Source: Paenibacillus sp. Marseille-Q4541 (GTDB lineage Bacteria > Bacillota > Bacilli > Paenibacillales > Paenibacillaceae). From it: a DNA stretch of 43,454 bases. The notes under the pieces were generated by a model. It searched no databases. It had not been told where the DNA came from and saw nothing but the letters and a program-made list of their open reading frames with translations. Position 1 is the first letter of the stretch. Every line of letters begins with the position of its first letter. Positions 34,791-43,454 of the stretch are shown here, one piece after another. The stretch covers positions 1 to 43,454 of the forward strand of contig NZ_JAGXCY010000037.1 in assembly GCF_018310695.1 (NCBI RefSeq). Reading direction: 5' to 3'. The position numbers were made by a program, and so were the translations under genes.

Positions 34791-37700
34791 CTTTCATTAC
34801 TTTACAAAGGAGACAATAGAATTCGAAGGTCTAGCAACCGTCATTACTGGATACTGGAGCTGGTAAATCAACGATAATTGATGCTCTTCAAATTATTTTT
34901 TTAGGAGACCTCCGAAAGATTAAGTTTAATGCTTCGGCTCATGAACATAAAACCGAGCGTTCATTGGTGTCTTACCTGCGAGGAAAAGTAGGAACTGTAG
35001 AAAAAGATTTTTTGAGAAATACTGACTTTACTTCTTACATTGTAATTGAAATTGCTCATCAAACAAATGCAGGGAATATCCCTTACTTAGTTGGAGCGGT
35101 TTTTGATTATCAGCATAGCACACAAACTGAGACCCATTCTTTCTTCAGCATCCCAAAAGTCCCGCTGAATGATGAGCTATTTATTAACGGTGGTACTCCA
35201 AAGACTAAGGAAGAATTTTTTCGGGACTTAAAGAGAAATAATATTTCTCATAAACCTTTTCATAATGACTTGGAAGGGTATAAAAGCGATTTAAAAACTA
35301 TTCTTGGAAATATCAAGGATTCATTTTTTACGTTGTTACCCAAGGGAATAGCTTTCTCGCCAATTACTAATCTCCGTAACTATGTATATGATTATATTTT
35401 AGACGAGGAACCTGTTGATGTTTCAAGAATGCGTGATTTTATGGAGCGTATGGAGGAACTTAACCGGATGATTATTCGGGCAGAAAATGAGATTACAAAG
35501 TTAAGTGAAATAAATAACCTTTATGAAAAATACGAAAAAATAACACAAGGAATTGTGTTGAATGATTACTTAATTAAAAAATATGATGTAGAATCTGCAA
35601 ATGAACAAATCAAGATATTTAATGCAGATATTAAATTGGATATTGAACTTCAGAATAAATGCATACGTACAATTGAGGCGTTAAAAAACAGTTATAAGAT
35701 GTTGGATGTAGAAATTGGTGAGCTCAATAAAGAGGTGTGGGCACACAATTCAACCATAACTGCTGATAATCTTCGTTCACAGATTAATTCACTTAATTCG
35801 AACATTGATGAACTCGAGAGCTTGTTGACGGAGCTAAAGAACAGCTCAAAAATAGAAATAAGGGAATTAAGTAAGTTAGAGTATTTACTACAACACTCCG
35901 ATTCCCCAGTAGAACTTACTCATTCAATACTAGAAGTAAAACACGCTATGGAGGAATTTGTGGAGAGCAATGCATTTCCACAAAACAACTCATTTTTGGC
36001 AAAAAAATGGGGCGACGCGTATCAGTGGCTACAACAGCATCTATATAAAATTGAAACTGAACAAAGAACCGGGGAACAAGTTCTTAACGAATTAGATAGA
36101 ACCATAAATCAACTTGAGAATCGCAACATACTTTCAGAAACTTCACCTTCAATGAAACTAAAACGTCTTCTTGAAGAACATTTAATTCCAATTGACAATA
36201 AGCAAGTAAGGGTAGACATCTTTTGCGAAGTAATAGATGTTTCGAATGACGAATGGAAGAATGCGATTGAAGGATATTTGCATACACAAAAATTTGATAT
36301 TTTGGTATCTCCAGGTCACTTCGAGCAAGCTCTTGAGATTTATGAGAGAATGAAATTTAGCTATAAAATTGAGAGGATAGGTCTTGTAAATACAGATAAA
36401 TTAGTATTAAAAAAACCAACTGCTCTGCCTGGGAGTCTCGCGGAAGAAGTTACGTCTACCTTAACTTACGCTTTAGATTATGTAAATCAGCTTTTGGGTT
36501 CGATATTAAAAGTTAGAGATGTTTCCGAACTGAAAAATCACTCAAGAAGTATCACTTCAACTTGTATGACATACTCAAACTTTACCGCTAGGCAAATACC
36601 CAAGGAAAGATACGAAGTTCCTTACATCGGTAAAGATGCTATTGAAGCTCAACTTAAATTTAAAAGGTTGGAGAGAGTTGCATTAGCTCAGCATTTGGAA
36701 GTGCTCGGAAATCAAATTGATGAATTTAAAGTGCTGCGTAATTTTAATTCAAACAAGCATGATAAGTTCGCTCAAATGAAAAGCAATGTAGATAAAACCC
36801 TCAATTTGTACTCGTTATCCATGAAGGTTAGCGAATTAAACCAGAAACTGATTGCTATTGATATGACGGAAGTAGAGGGCTTAAAACAAATAATTAAAAC
36901 TAAAAAGGCTGAGGCTGAATCAGTTAATGAGGATTCAAGAAAAAAATCTGCGGAAGAAGCAACAATAAAACAACGGATAGAAAATAATAGAGCAGCATTA
37001 ATTGATTTTCAGAACAATTTGGCAACAGCCACTAATACCCTTTATGAGTTTGAAGAAAGACAAGTCTCATACAAGGTGAGTGACTTAGAAGCGATTTGGA
37101 GAGAGGAATTACTTAATCATCCATACAGCCAAATTAAAAAAAATGCTCTTAGTAAAGTTGAAAAATTAAAAGATGAGAAAGGGGTATTCTGGGGAGATAT
37201 AAGAGTAAAACGAAACGATTACAACCGCGAATTTGATATAGGCTATGACGCTCAAGAAGAAAGTAATGATAAATATAAGAGTCGACATTCTTATTTAGAG
37301 AATGAAAAAATAGTTGATTTTAAAGAGAAAGCTGTTGAAGCTAAAGAAATGGCTCAACAATCTTTTAAAGAAGATTTTATTGCAAAACTCAAGGAACAAA
37401 TAGAGCGTGCTGAGGAGGATTTCAATGCTCTGAATCGCTCGTTAAAAGACATGAAGTTCGGAACGGACCAATATCGCTTTACTTATGGAGCGCGAAACGA
37501 CAATGAAATGATGAAGTATTATAAGATGCTAAAGGACCCTAATCTTATTGGAGCGTCAATTTTTAGTTATTCATTCCAGGAAGAATATAAGGATTTAATA
37601 GAAAATTTATTTGACGCAATTATTCGTTCAAGAGAGTTGCGGGATTATAATGAGCTCTTAGATTACAGAAGTTATTTGGATTTTGAACTTAGTGTGAAGG

Positions 37701-38089
37701 ACAGCCAAGGGAATACTATTGAATATTCAAAGGTTGCCTTGGAAAAATCAGGCGGGGAAACGCAAGTTCCCTTTTATGTTGCTATTTTGGCATCATTTTA
37801 CTACACATATCAGTTATTTAGAAAGACCGACACTTTCCGTCTGGTAATTCTCGACGAAGCATTCAACCGCATGGATGCGGAACGAGTTGCAGAAGCGATT
37901 AAATTCATTAAGAGTTGCGGCTTTCAACCGATAATCGTAACACCTACGGGGAGCGTTCATATGTATTCAATACATATGGAAAACACTTTTGTGGTATTAA
38001 AGGACAATTATCATAGTTTTGTTGCCCCATTCAGTATTAATTCGGAGGAACAGGATGCTTACAGAACAACAGAAACAACTACTCCATAA
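34771..38089 (+). pseudogene. jetC: Wadjet subunit JetC (MukB/SMC-like ATPase), frameshifted in Walker A
   Basis: The SMC-like motor of about 1106 residues. The ATG at 34771, with GAGG 6 nt upstream, starts MKAKFINFHYFTKETIEF and reads to VITG, but then meets TAA at 34864-34866. From 34850 the next frame reads DTGAGKSTIIDALQIIFLGD and stays open to 38089. ITG-DTGAGKS is a split Walker A; restoring one GA (GGAT to GGAGAT) repairs it. The rest is normal: long coiled coils, signature KSGGETQVPFYVAILAS and Walker B RLVILDEAFNRMD. As it stands, no full-length ATPase is made; a TTG at 34964 could start only a headless product. Confidence 0.85.
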
Positions 38090-39308
38090 GTTAATAGACA
38101 AATATGAAAATCGAAGTGCTTATGGTGCAAATGAAAAATTGAAACAACGTGTAAAGATTGGGATTAACGAAAGAGAATTTCCTGATTATTATCATACTAG
38201 TGAGAGTAATTATAGGAAGGAATTTAATATAGATTGTAGCGAGCTCGAAAAAGCTGGTTATTTGATATGTGATTGGGAGAAGTTCAGTAAAGGTGAGGAA
38301 CTGAAGAGAATTAGTTTACATGAAGACGCTGTTCCGAAAATTCTGAGGGTCCTCAATAGGAAATCTAAATCAGAACAATACTGTCAGATGGAACATATCT
38401 GTTTAGAATTAATGCAAGAAGCGCCACGCGAATTACACACTTTTTATGATGATATGCTACAACAGATAAGAAATATAAATCCATTGCCTTCAATCTTTTC
38501 TTTGAAGTCTGAAGATGAGACAAGAAGAGCTATTCATGGTTTGAATCAACTCTTCCTGAATGACAAAGAGATTACAATGCGCAAATGGAGTATTAAATTG
38601 TACAACGACTCAAAAGAGTTTGAGTATTATGGGAAAAGGATTATTAATGTAATCAAAAAGTATGTTTCGCCGGATAAAGAGGACATGGACGAAAAGGGAA
38701 TTCTTGAAACATTCGGAGTTACCGTAAAGCCGTTAATGGTGAAGATATATGGAAAATGGGTGATTCAAACCGATTATGGAAAGATTGACTTCGCGGCGGA
38801 TAGATTTGGCATAGGAATTCACCCCGAGAATTTAAGCATCCTTAATACGGAATTGTTGGATGTTAAGGCGATAGTTACAATTGAAAATGAAACATCATAC
38901 TATGATTACATTGAATATTGTCACAGTAACCAATTAGACCACCTTGTAGTCTATTTAGGAGGTTTTCATAACAGCGCAAGGCGAAAGATACTAGTATCAA
39001 TCAGTGAGTGTGTAAATGCCCGAAAAATGGATGTTAATTTTTTTCACTGGGGAGATATTGATTTAGGCGGAATGTTCATTTATAAAAGATTGTGTGAAGA
39101 TACCGGTATCTTCTTTACTCCCATTTATATGGACCCAAAAACTTACTTAAAGTTTGTTGAACACGGCAGTCCAATTACGGAAACGTATATTCAAAAAATA
39201 AGCGCTTTGTTGGAGAAAAATGAATTCTCGATGTTTCATGATGTGATTCCTCTGATTCTTAACTATAAGCGGAAAATTGAGCAAGAAATTGTGGATATTA
39301 ATATGTAG
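38055..39308 (+). CDS. jetD: Wadjet subunit JetD (Toprim nuclease)
   Basis: The nuclease that cuts plasmid DNA after JetABC extrusion, 417 residues. The C-terminal DUF2220/Toprim domain has the conserved glutamate in IVTIENETSYYDY (about residue 277) and the acidic DxD of HWGDIDLGGMF (about 333-335). The N-terminal half (about 1-200) corresponds to the DUF3322 arm. The ATG at 38055 (MLTEQQKQLL) is chosen since GGAGG lies 6 nt upstream; it overlaps the jetC end by 35 bp. A longer TTG-started frame lies inside jetC. A terminator follows. Intact by eye. Confidence 0.9.
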   Translation: MLTEQQKQLLHKLIDKYENRSAYGANEKLKQRVKIGINEREFPDYYHTSESNYRKEFNIDCSELEKAGYLICDWEKFSKGEELKRISLHEDAVPKILRVLNRKSKSEQYCQMEHICLELMQEAPRELHTFYDDMLQQIRNINPLPSIFSLKSEDETRRAIHGLNQLFLNDKEITMRKWSIKLYNDSKEFEYYGKRIINVIKKYVSPDKEDMDEKGILETFGVTVKPLMVKIYGKWVIQTDYGKIDFAADRFGIGIHPENLSILNTELLDVKAIVTIENETSYYDYIEYCHSNQLDHLVVYLGGFHNSARRKILVSISECVNARKMDVNFFHWGDIDLGGMFIYKRLCEDTGIFFTPIYMDPKTYLKFVEHGSPITETYIQKISALLEKNEFSMFHDVIPLILNYKRKIEQEIVDINM

Positions 39309-39317
39309 AGTGGTTCG

Positions 39318-39345
39318 GGCATCCAGTTCCTTGGATGCCTTTTTT
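39318..39345 (+). terminator. Intrinsic terminator of the Wadjet operon
   Basis: GGCATCCA (39318-39325) pairs with TGGATGCC (39332-39339) across a 6-nt loop, followed by TTTTTT, 10 bases after jetD. Confidence 0.95.
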
Positions 39346-39667
39346 CATGACTAAGTTTAATAAGAGTATGTAGAAAACTATTGAATTAAGTTTTTCTGAA
39401 TTTTCTACAATCGTTCTAATCAACTTGCTATACTGTGAACTAAGAAACATGAAAGGCTAATAAATCAGGGATGCGTGTTCATGAAAAAGTGCTTGAGTTA
39501 CTGAGCGTTCCGCAGACTACAATAGTGCTGTTAAAGAGCCCAAGAAGCGATTCTAATGCTCTTTTTTATTTGCAGAAATTTGTCCCTATTAAGCTTCTTT
39601 TCTAATTTCAAAAACAAAAAAGGACATTGAAAAAACTTACATAGTCGCTGTCTTCTTATTATAAAAT

Positions 39668-39745
39668 TGAATCGTATTTTCCAGATTGGTATAATTATTG
39701 AATCGTATTTTCCGGTTTTCCCCCTCATTATGAATCGTATTTTCC
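39668..39745 (+). repeat. Three direct repeats of TGAATCGTATTTTCC, 31-32 bp apart
   Basis: Identical 15-mers lie at 39668-39682, 39699-39713 and 39731-39745, with unrelated spacers of 16 and 17 bp. The three-turn helical phasing suggests cooperative protein binding on one face. Candidates are transposase or recombinase sites of an element end, iteron-like sites, or operators. The number, unit length and spacer size do not fit CRISPR. Confidence 0.8.
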
Positions 39746-40034
39746 GAGTGGATAATCCGCCTTCATACCTTGTAAATCAACATATACGGGCAAATTCACC
39801 CTATGTCTCCTTCTTAATATTTCCTCATTATTTTCTGAGTTTTTATATTATTGGGTTTATTTTCAATTAAATGCATGAGCTCCTATCTCATATATAATAA
39901 ATTCAATAATTAAGAACGAGAATTTTGAACGAAAATAATACTCCACAACTAGTGGACATATTAAAACATAAAAATATTTGGTATTTTGTCCTTTAATTGA
40001 ACGAATAGATATTAAAACATTAAACCCACTGAAC

Positions 40035-40060
40035 GGCACCCGGGATGAACCCCGGCTGCC
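40035..40060. other. GC-rich hairpin in AT-rich spacer
   Basis: GGCACCCGGG (40035-40044) and CCCGGCTGCC (40051-40060) form a 10-bp stem with one C-C mismatch and loop ATGAAC. No T-run follows on either strand, so it is not an ordinary terminator. It stands out against the AT-rich surroundings. Confidence 0.6.
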
Positions 40061-40286
40061 TAAAATCTTCTTCTCGCAAAACAAAAAACAAAATGAACTG
40101 TCAACTCAAGCCCCTTGAAAACAGCGAAAATATGAAAGCAGATAACCACCCCAAAGAATGGTTGCTTACCAAACCCATGAATCATTTAAAAAGCGAACGT
40201 ATTTACCTGGTTTTCGCTCTTTCTTATCATTCAATTGAATAAGTCACGAAAAACAATTAAAATCCCTAAAAATAGTGACTTTTTGT

Positions 40287-40369
40287 AAGGGCAAGTCTAT
40301 TGAGAAAAACTTGCATAATACTCGACATATCTCGGAACGAGCAAACGAAAGCTCAACATGATTGCCCTT
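40287..40369 (+). ncRNA. Candidate structured RNA block
   Basis: AAGGGCAA (40287-40294) can pair with TTGCCCTT (40362-40369) around an inner GAGC/GCTC hairpin (40339-40354). Alternatively GCAAGT (40291-40296) pairs with ACTTGC (40309-40314), which excludes the outer stem. Mutually exclusive helices fit a regulatory RNA or a folded small RNA. A hairpin with T-run ends just before it. No known RNA family is recognised; strand is assumed from the neighbouring genes. Confidence 0.3.
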
Positions 40370-40691
40370 GGAAATTGTAAATAAGCAGAAATAACGATAT
40401 TATCTAGAAATTGGTTTCCAATCACGTGTCGAAAGCTTATTGTCAACATACATAAAGAGTGTCGAAGCAAGAGTTTGATTGTGTGTAGGAGCGATAAACC
40501 GAAATCCGGTCTTAATGGAACTTCTTCACCTTGAATTCACACGGAATACATTTAATAACTAAAGAGATTGAAATGGTTGGCATTTGCAAAGTATGAGAAA
40601 AAGTAGTACTAGCATGTTTCATCTAGTCGTTTACAAGATTTCAGTCTCGAATTTTGATAGAATTAAGAAAAGATGTTAGTGGAGGGATAGC

Positions 40692-42806
40692 TTGTTTACA
40701 TCATTAAAGGTTGAAAATTATAGGGGTCTTAAAGAAGTCTCAATTCCAATGTCATCGTTTGTATGCATAATAGGTGAAAACAATGCGGGTAAATCAACTA
40801 CGATGCTTGCTCTTAGTTTATTTATATCTGGCTCCAAATTAGCAAGCACTGATTTTTTCGATGGTTCTAATCCAATACGTATTGAAGTAGAGATTGAAGT
40901 TCAACAACAACTCCTCTCGTCATTAAGTGCTGTTGATAAAGTAATTATAGAAGAATTGCTATGTGACGGTAAAATCACTTTAATAAGAAAATATAATTCC
41001 GCAGATATAACAGGTGTTTTATGCATGAGAGAAAGTGTCCCAGCAGATGAAAGATACAACATAAAGAAGCTTGAAGAACAATTAACTGGAAAACGTGGAA
41101 ATGAAGTTGAATTCTTAATGATAAGTATTTTTCCTGAGCATACAGACGTATTTAGTGGAGTAACTACTCAAAAGAAAGCAAAAGAACTGACCGAAGAATT
41201 GATTTCTCAACTCCCGCAAGAACAATTTGTTGAAGTCGATAAACCTTTACCTAATGGAGTTGCGACAGTTATAAAAAAAATACTTCCTGAACCGATTCTA
41301 ATACCTGCAGTGAAAGATATATCAGATGATGTAAAGACCAAAGAGTCTGCAACTTTTGGAAAGCTCCTATCGGTACTTATGAATTTAATCGAAGGTGCAG
41401 ATGAAGTTAAACAAATAATAGATTCTTTTAATAGGCTCCAGGGATTGTTGAACAGAACTTTAGCTGCGGATGGGAGTATTCAAGATAATAGGCTTAGTCA
41501 AGTGATTAATATTGAAAGTTCAATAAATACATATTTAAAAGAGAATTTTCCGAAAGCAAACCTGGAGTTCCAAATTCCTCCCCCTCAATTGAAGCAGGTA
41601 TTTTCCACAGCGCAAATTATGGTCGACGATGGTGTTAAAGGAGATATTGAGTCAAAGGGGGATGGCTTAAAGCGTGCAGTAATGTTTTCAATTCTAAGAA
41701 GTTATGTAGAGTTAAAAAGACAGCAAGATAACACCGACGCTCCCCTTGAAGCCACGAATAGGCAACATTATATTTTTTTATTCGAGGAACCTGAACTGTT
41801 TCTGCACCCACAATCTCAAAAGGTGATGTTTGAAGCATTATCAAATTTATCTTCTGTACAACAAATTGTCACCACAACTCACTCTCCAGCCTTTTTTTCT
41901 CCAACTTCCACCGGTATCTTTGTGAAAATGTGCAAAGAATATACTACTGGAAGTAAACCAGCTTCAAGAGCGATTTTTGTTAATTTACATAATGATATAA
42001 GTAAGAAAGATTTATTTCAGATATTATGTTATGAAAATAATACTGCTGCATTTTTTGCGCAAAAAGTGTTGTTAGTTGAAGGTGACTCTGATATTTACTT
42101 CTTTAAGCATATCTCGAAAATTTTAAATAGCGAATGGGATTTCGATAAAAAAGGCATTCCTGTTATTAGGCTAAACGGAAAAGGCAATGTTTCTCGCTTT
42201 AAAGAATTTTTCGGTCACTTTGGTATCAAAGTATACTGTATTCTCGACCTAGATGTTTTAATTGGTGGATTTGGACAGTTGCAAGCTGCCGCTACATCTA
42301 CTGAAATGAGAGCTGTGATGTTAGAAAAAGTAGATAAAATAATTGTTAAGGAAGGAGTTGGAATTCCATTAGGAAAAGAGAAAATACAGAGACTTGTTCA
42401 AAGTTACACATGGCGGCAGAGATATAGTAAATTCATGGAATTAGTTGATAAAGTTTATTCCGGTAGTCAAATAACGGATGAAGAGAAAACGGAACTTGAG
42501 AATCTCTTTCCAGAGGAGAAAAATGAGGGACGAAAACTTGTTCTTCAAAGAAGCTTGGAGGAGATTCCTGATAAATTATCCACGATTATTGCATTATATG
42601 ATGAAAATACATTTGTATTATCTCAAGGGGCTGTAGAGAATTATTACCCTCCTGGGGCTCAAGGGGGAGATAAGCCATCAAGAGCTATGCAAGTTTGTGA
42701 ACATCTTAAATCAAGAGAGGATATAGACCGTATCTGTCCTACATTTGAGATTAATGGGGAAACTCTAATTGAATTTGAACATATCTTTAAGCGTGTGTTT
42801 TGTTAA
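40692..42806 (+). CDS. OLD-family ATP-dependent nuclease (ABC ATPase plus Toprim)
   Basis: A 704-residue protein of the overcoming-lysogenization-defect family, used in phage defence by several systems. The ABC-type ATPase has Walker A GENNAGKS at residues 28-35, a KGDGLKRAVMFSILRSY signature-like segment, Walker B IFLFEEPELFLHP (about 360-372) and H-loop VTTTHSPAFF. The Toprim nuclease follows: VLLVEGDSDIYFF with the glutamate near 463, and YCILDLDVL with the DxD near 518-520. The start is TTG at 40692 behind GGAGGG. It may act alone or with the next gene. No UvrD-like Gabija partner is visible. Confidence 0.88.
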   Translation: MFTSLKVENYRGLKEVSIPMSSFVCIIGENNAGKSTTMLALSLFISGSKLASTDFFDGSNPIRIEVEIEVQQQLLSSLSAVDKVIIEELLCDGKITLIRKYNSADITGVLCMRESVPADERYNIKKLEEQLTGKRGNEVEFLMISIFPEHTDVFSGVTTQKKAKELTEELISQLPQEQFVEVDKPLPNGVATVIKKILPEPILIPAVKDISDDVKTKESATFGKLLSVLMNLIEGADEVKQIIDSFNRLQGLLNRTLAADGSIQDNRLSQVINIESSINTYLKENFPKANLEFQIPPPQLKQVFSTAQIMVDDGVKGDIESKGDGLKRAVMFSILRSYVELKRQQDNTDAPLEATNRQHYIFLFEEPELFLHPQSQKVMFEALSNLSSVQQIVTTTHSPAFFSPTSTGIFVKMCKEYTTGSKPASRAIFVNLHNDISKKDLFQILCYENNTAAFFAQKVLLVEGDSDIYFFKHISKILNSEWDFDKKGIPVIRLNGKGNVSRFKEFFGHFGIKVYCILDLDVLIGGFGQLQAAATSTEMRAVMLEKVDKIIVKEGVGIPLGKEKIQRLVQSYTWRQRYSKFMELVDKVYSGSQITDEEKTELENLFPEEKNEGRKLVLQRSLEEIPDKLSTIIALYDENTFVLSQGAVENYYPPGAQGGDKPSRAMQVCEHLKSREDIDRICPTFEINGETLIEFEHIFKRVFC

Positions 42807-42873
42807 TTCAATTCCATGTCCAATGCTAATATTAATATGAATTGGTAAAAACTAAAAATGGTTGGTGAGAAAA

Positions 42874-43454
42874 ATGGATGATAATTCAAATGCACTACTA
42901 GCTTTTTATATGGAGAAATTTGAAAATGTACCTGTTGATGAAGTTAATGATTTCATATGCAATAATTATGGTTTTGCTGGTGATAATAATCAATTCATTA
43001 ACACTTTAATTAATAACTTCATACTTGTTCAAAGTGAAATCGTTAGGGATTTGAAAGAAATAAATGAACAAATTGAAGTTATTAATGATAAGCGTAAAAG
43101 AGTTGAGCCTAATAGCTATCAGTTTAGGAAGCTTGAATACTGTAAAAGAATAAACATCGAAGCAAAAGAGGAGATACAATTATTCTTAACTGAAAAATCC
43201 GTTGATTATGTGAAAAACCGTGTTATAGAGAAAAAGGTATGGGAACGCTCTACAACTGACTTAGGTAAAATGTTTGACATATTACCTTACAACTACTCTG
43301 TATTCAAGAATTTTTATAATCCAGATTATGATTTTTCAACTGATACAAAATATAGATTCTTTGTAAATCACAACCCCATCAAAATTCAAGAGAAGATAGA
43401 TTTGAAGTCTACGGATTCTGATGAATATCACAAAGGAATTAATTCATTAATACG
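42874..43454 (+). CDS. Unrecognised protein, cut by the right window edge
   Basis: An ATG at 42874, with GGTGAG 9 bases or so upstream, opens a frame that runs without stop to the window end (193 codons). The product starts MDDNSNALLAFYMEKFENVP, is charged, and has a probable coiled coil (VQSEIVRDLKEINEQIEVIN) near residue 55. No ATPase, nuclease or HTH motif is seen in this part. It lies 67 bp after the OLD gene on the same strand and is probably co-transcribed; it could be its partner in a defence module. Family unknown. Confidence 0.7.
   Translation, partial: MDDNSNALLAFYMEKFENVPVDEVNDFICNNYGFAGDNNQFINTLINNFILVQSEIVRDLKEINEQIEVINDKRKRVEPNSYQFRKLEYCKRINIEAKEEIQLFLTEKSVDYVKNRVIEKKVWERSTTDLGKMFDILPYNYSVFKNFYNPDYDFSTDTKYRFFVNHNPIKIQEKIDLKSTDSDEYHKGINSLI

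Larger units (their letters stand above)
39346..40691. other. Large non-coding spacer between jetD and the OLD nuclease gene
   Basis: No convincing gene is present in these 1.35 kb, though short AT-rich frames exist. It holds a terminator-like AAGAGC/GCTCTT hairpin with T-run (about 39534-39566), a threefold 15-bp repeat (39668-39745), a GC-rich hairpin (40035-40060), an AGTCAC/GTGACT hairpin with T-run (40242-40284) and a multi-hairpin block (40287-40369). A promoter for the OLD gene should lie near its end; I did not find a strong one. Confidence 0.7.
29970..43454. mobile_element. Integrative element or island at tRNA-Ala, right end outside the window
   Basis: The left limit is set at the split tRNA-Ala. 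Inside lie, on the minus strand, a tyrosine integrase next to the tRNA, a degenerate small gene and an excisionase, followed on the plus strand by a Wadjet defence operon, an OLD nuclease and an unfinished gene. Base composition is clearly more AT-rich than to the left. No relaxase, structural phage gene or second attachment site is visible. It may be a decayed conjugative element or a defence island; the type is not resolved. Confidence 0.6.

Noticed and set aside
34843..34870. Programmed frameshift in jetC
   Set aside because: A backward slip of two bases or a +1 shift could restore the frame, but there is no slippery run, stimulating hairpin or ribosome-like site nearby; a lost GA is simpler. 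Kept only as an outside possibility.
34964..38089. jetC as a complete gene starting at TTG 34964
   Set aside because: It would lack the first 64 or so residues including Walker A, has no ribosome site, and the missing part is plainly encoded just upstream in another frame.
39471..39605. 44-codon frame starting MRVHEKVLELL after jetD
   Set aside because: It contains a terminator-like hairpin with T-run in its middle and matches no family; only a weak AGGG precedes it.
39668..39745. CRISPR array
   Set aside because: Only three 15-bp units with 16-17 bp spacers and no cas genes.
40035..40060. GC-rich hairpin as a tRNA remnant or terminator
   Set aside because: On the minus strand it resembles a T-arm, but the loop does not fit TTCRANN and no other tRNA parts flank it; no T-run follows on either strand.
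39863..40242. Short frames of 65-73 codons on both strands of the jetD-OLD spacer
   Set aside because: No ribosome sites, odd composition, and overlap with hairpins; they are what AT-rich non-coding DNA yields by chance.

Overview
The window looks like a chromosomal segment of an endospore-forming Bacillota, most likely Paenibacillaceae. The left part keeps the Bacillales backbone citZ-icd-mdh, phoR/phoP, polA-mutM-ytaF-coaE, nrdR, and there is an alpha/beta-type SASP gene with a sigma-G-like promoter. Genus is inferred from gene content and style only; no marker gene proves it.

Bases 1-30000 are core chromosome. The TCA-cycle trio is followed by a small membrane protein, an SDR, a bile-acid-symporter-family transporter, then a phosphate-response block: phoR-phoP (kinase first, the reverse of Bacillus subtilis), a soluble CBS/chemoreceptor-like protein, and pstB-phoU without pstS, pstC or pstA. 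TTTACA/TTAACA hexamers at 11-bp spacing, resembling PhoP boxes, precede the CBS/MCP gene and pstB, and a weaker pair precedes phoP. Next come an osmoprotectant-type ABC operon whose last gene fuses a substrate-binding protein to a permease, and a sugar ABC operon (GntR/LacI hybrid regulator, cre-like palindrome, binding lipoprotein, two permeases, Gfo/Idh dehydrogenase, no ATPase). The DNA repair and sporulation/deoxynucleotide genes polA, mutM, ytaF, coaE, a lytic transglycosylase, SASP and nrdR follow, then a DUF2264 protein.

From about 29970 the sequence changes to an AT-richer accessory island. It opens with a 5' half tRNA-Ala, an intact tRNA-Ala(GGC), and, on the minus strand, a tyrosine integrase, a frameshifted small gene and an excisionase. 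The cargo is a complete four-gene Wadjet (jetABCD) anti-plasmid system: MukF-like, MukE-like and MukB/SMC-like subunits plus a Toprim nuclease. jetC carries a frameshift exactly in its Walker A motif, consistent with loss of one GA from a GAGA. jetD is followed by 1.35 kb of apparently non-coding DNA with a three-copy 15-bp repeat and several hairpins, then an OLD-family ATPase/Toprim nuclease and an unrecognised gene cut by the window edge. The right border of the island is not in the window.

Most noteworthy: the jetC lesion, a GAAAATnCGATT motif family on both sides of the Wadjet operon in opposite orientations, the split tRNA-Ala, the structured spacer, and the unknown partner of the OLD nuclease.
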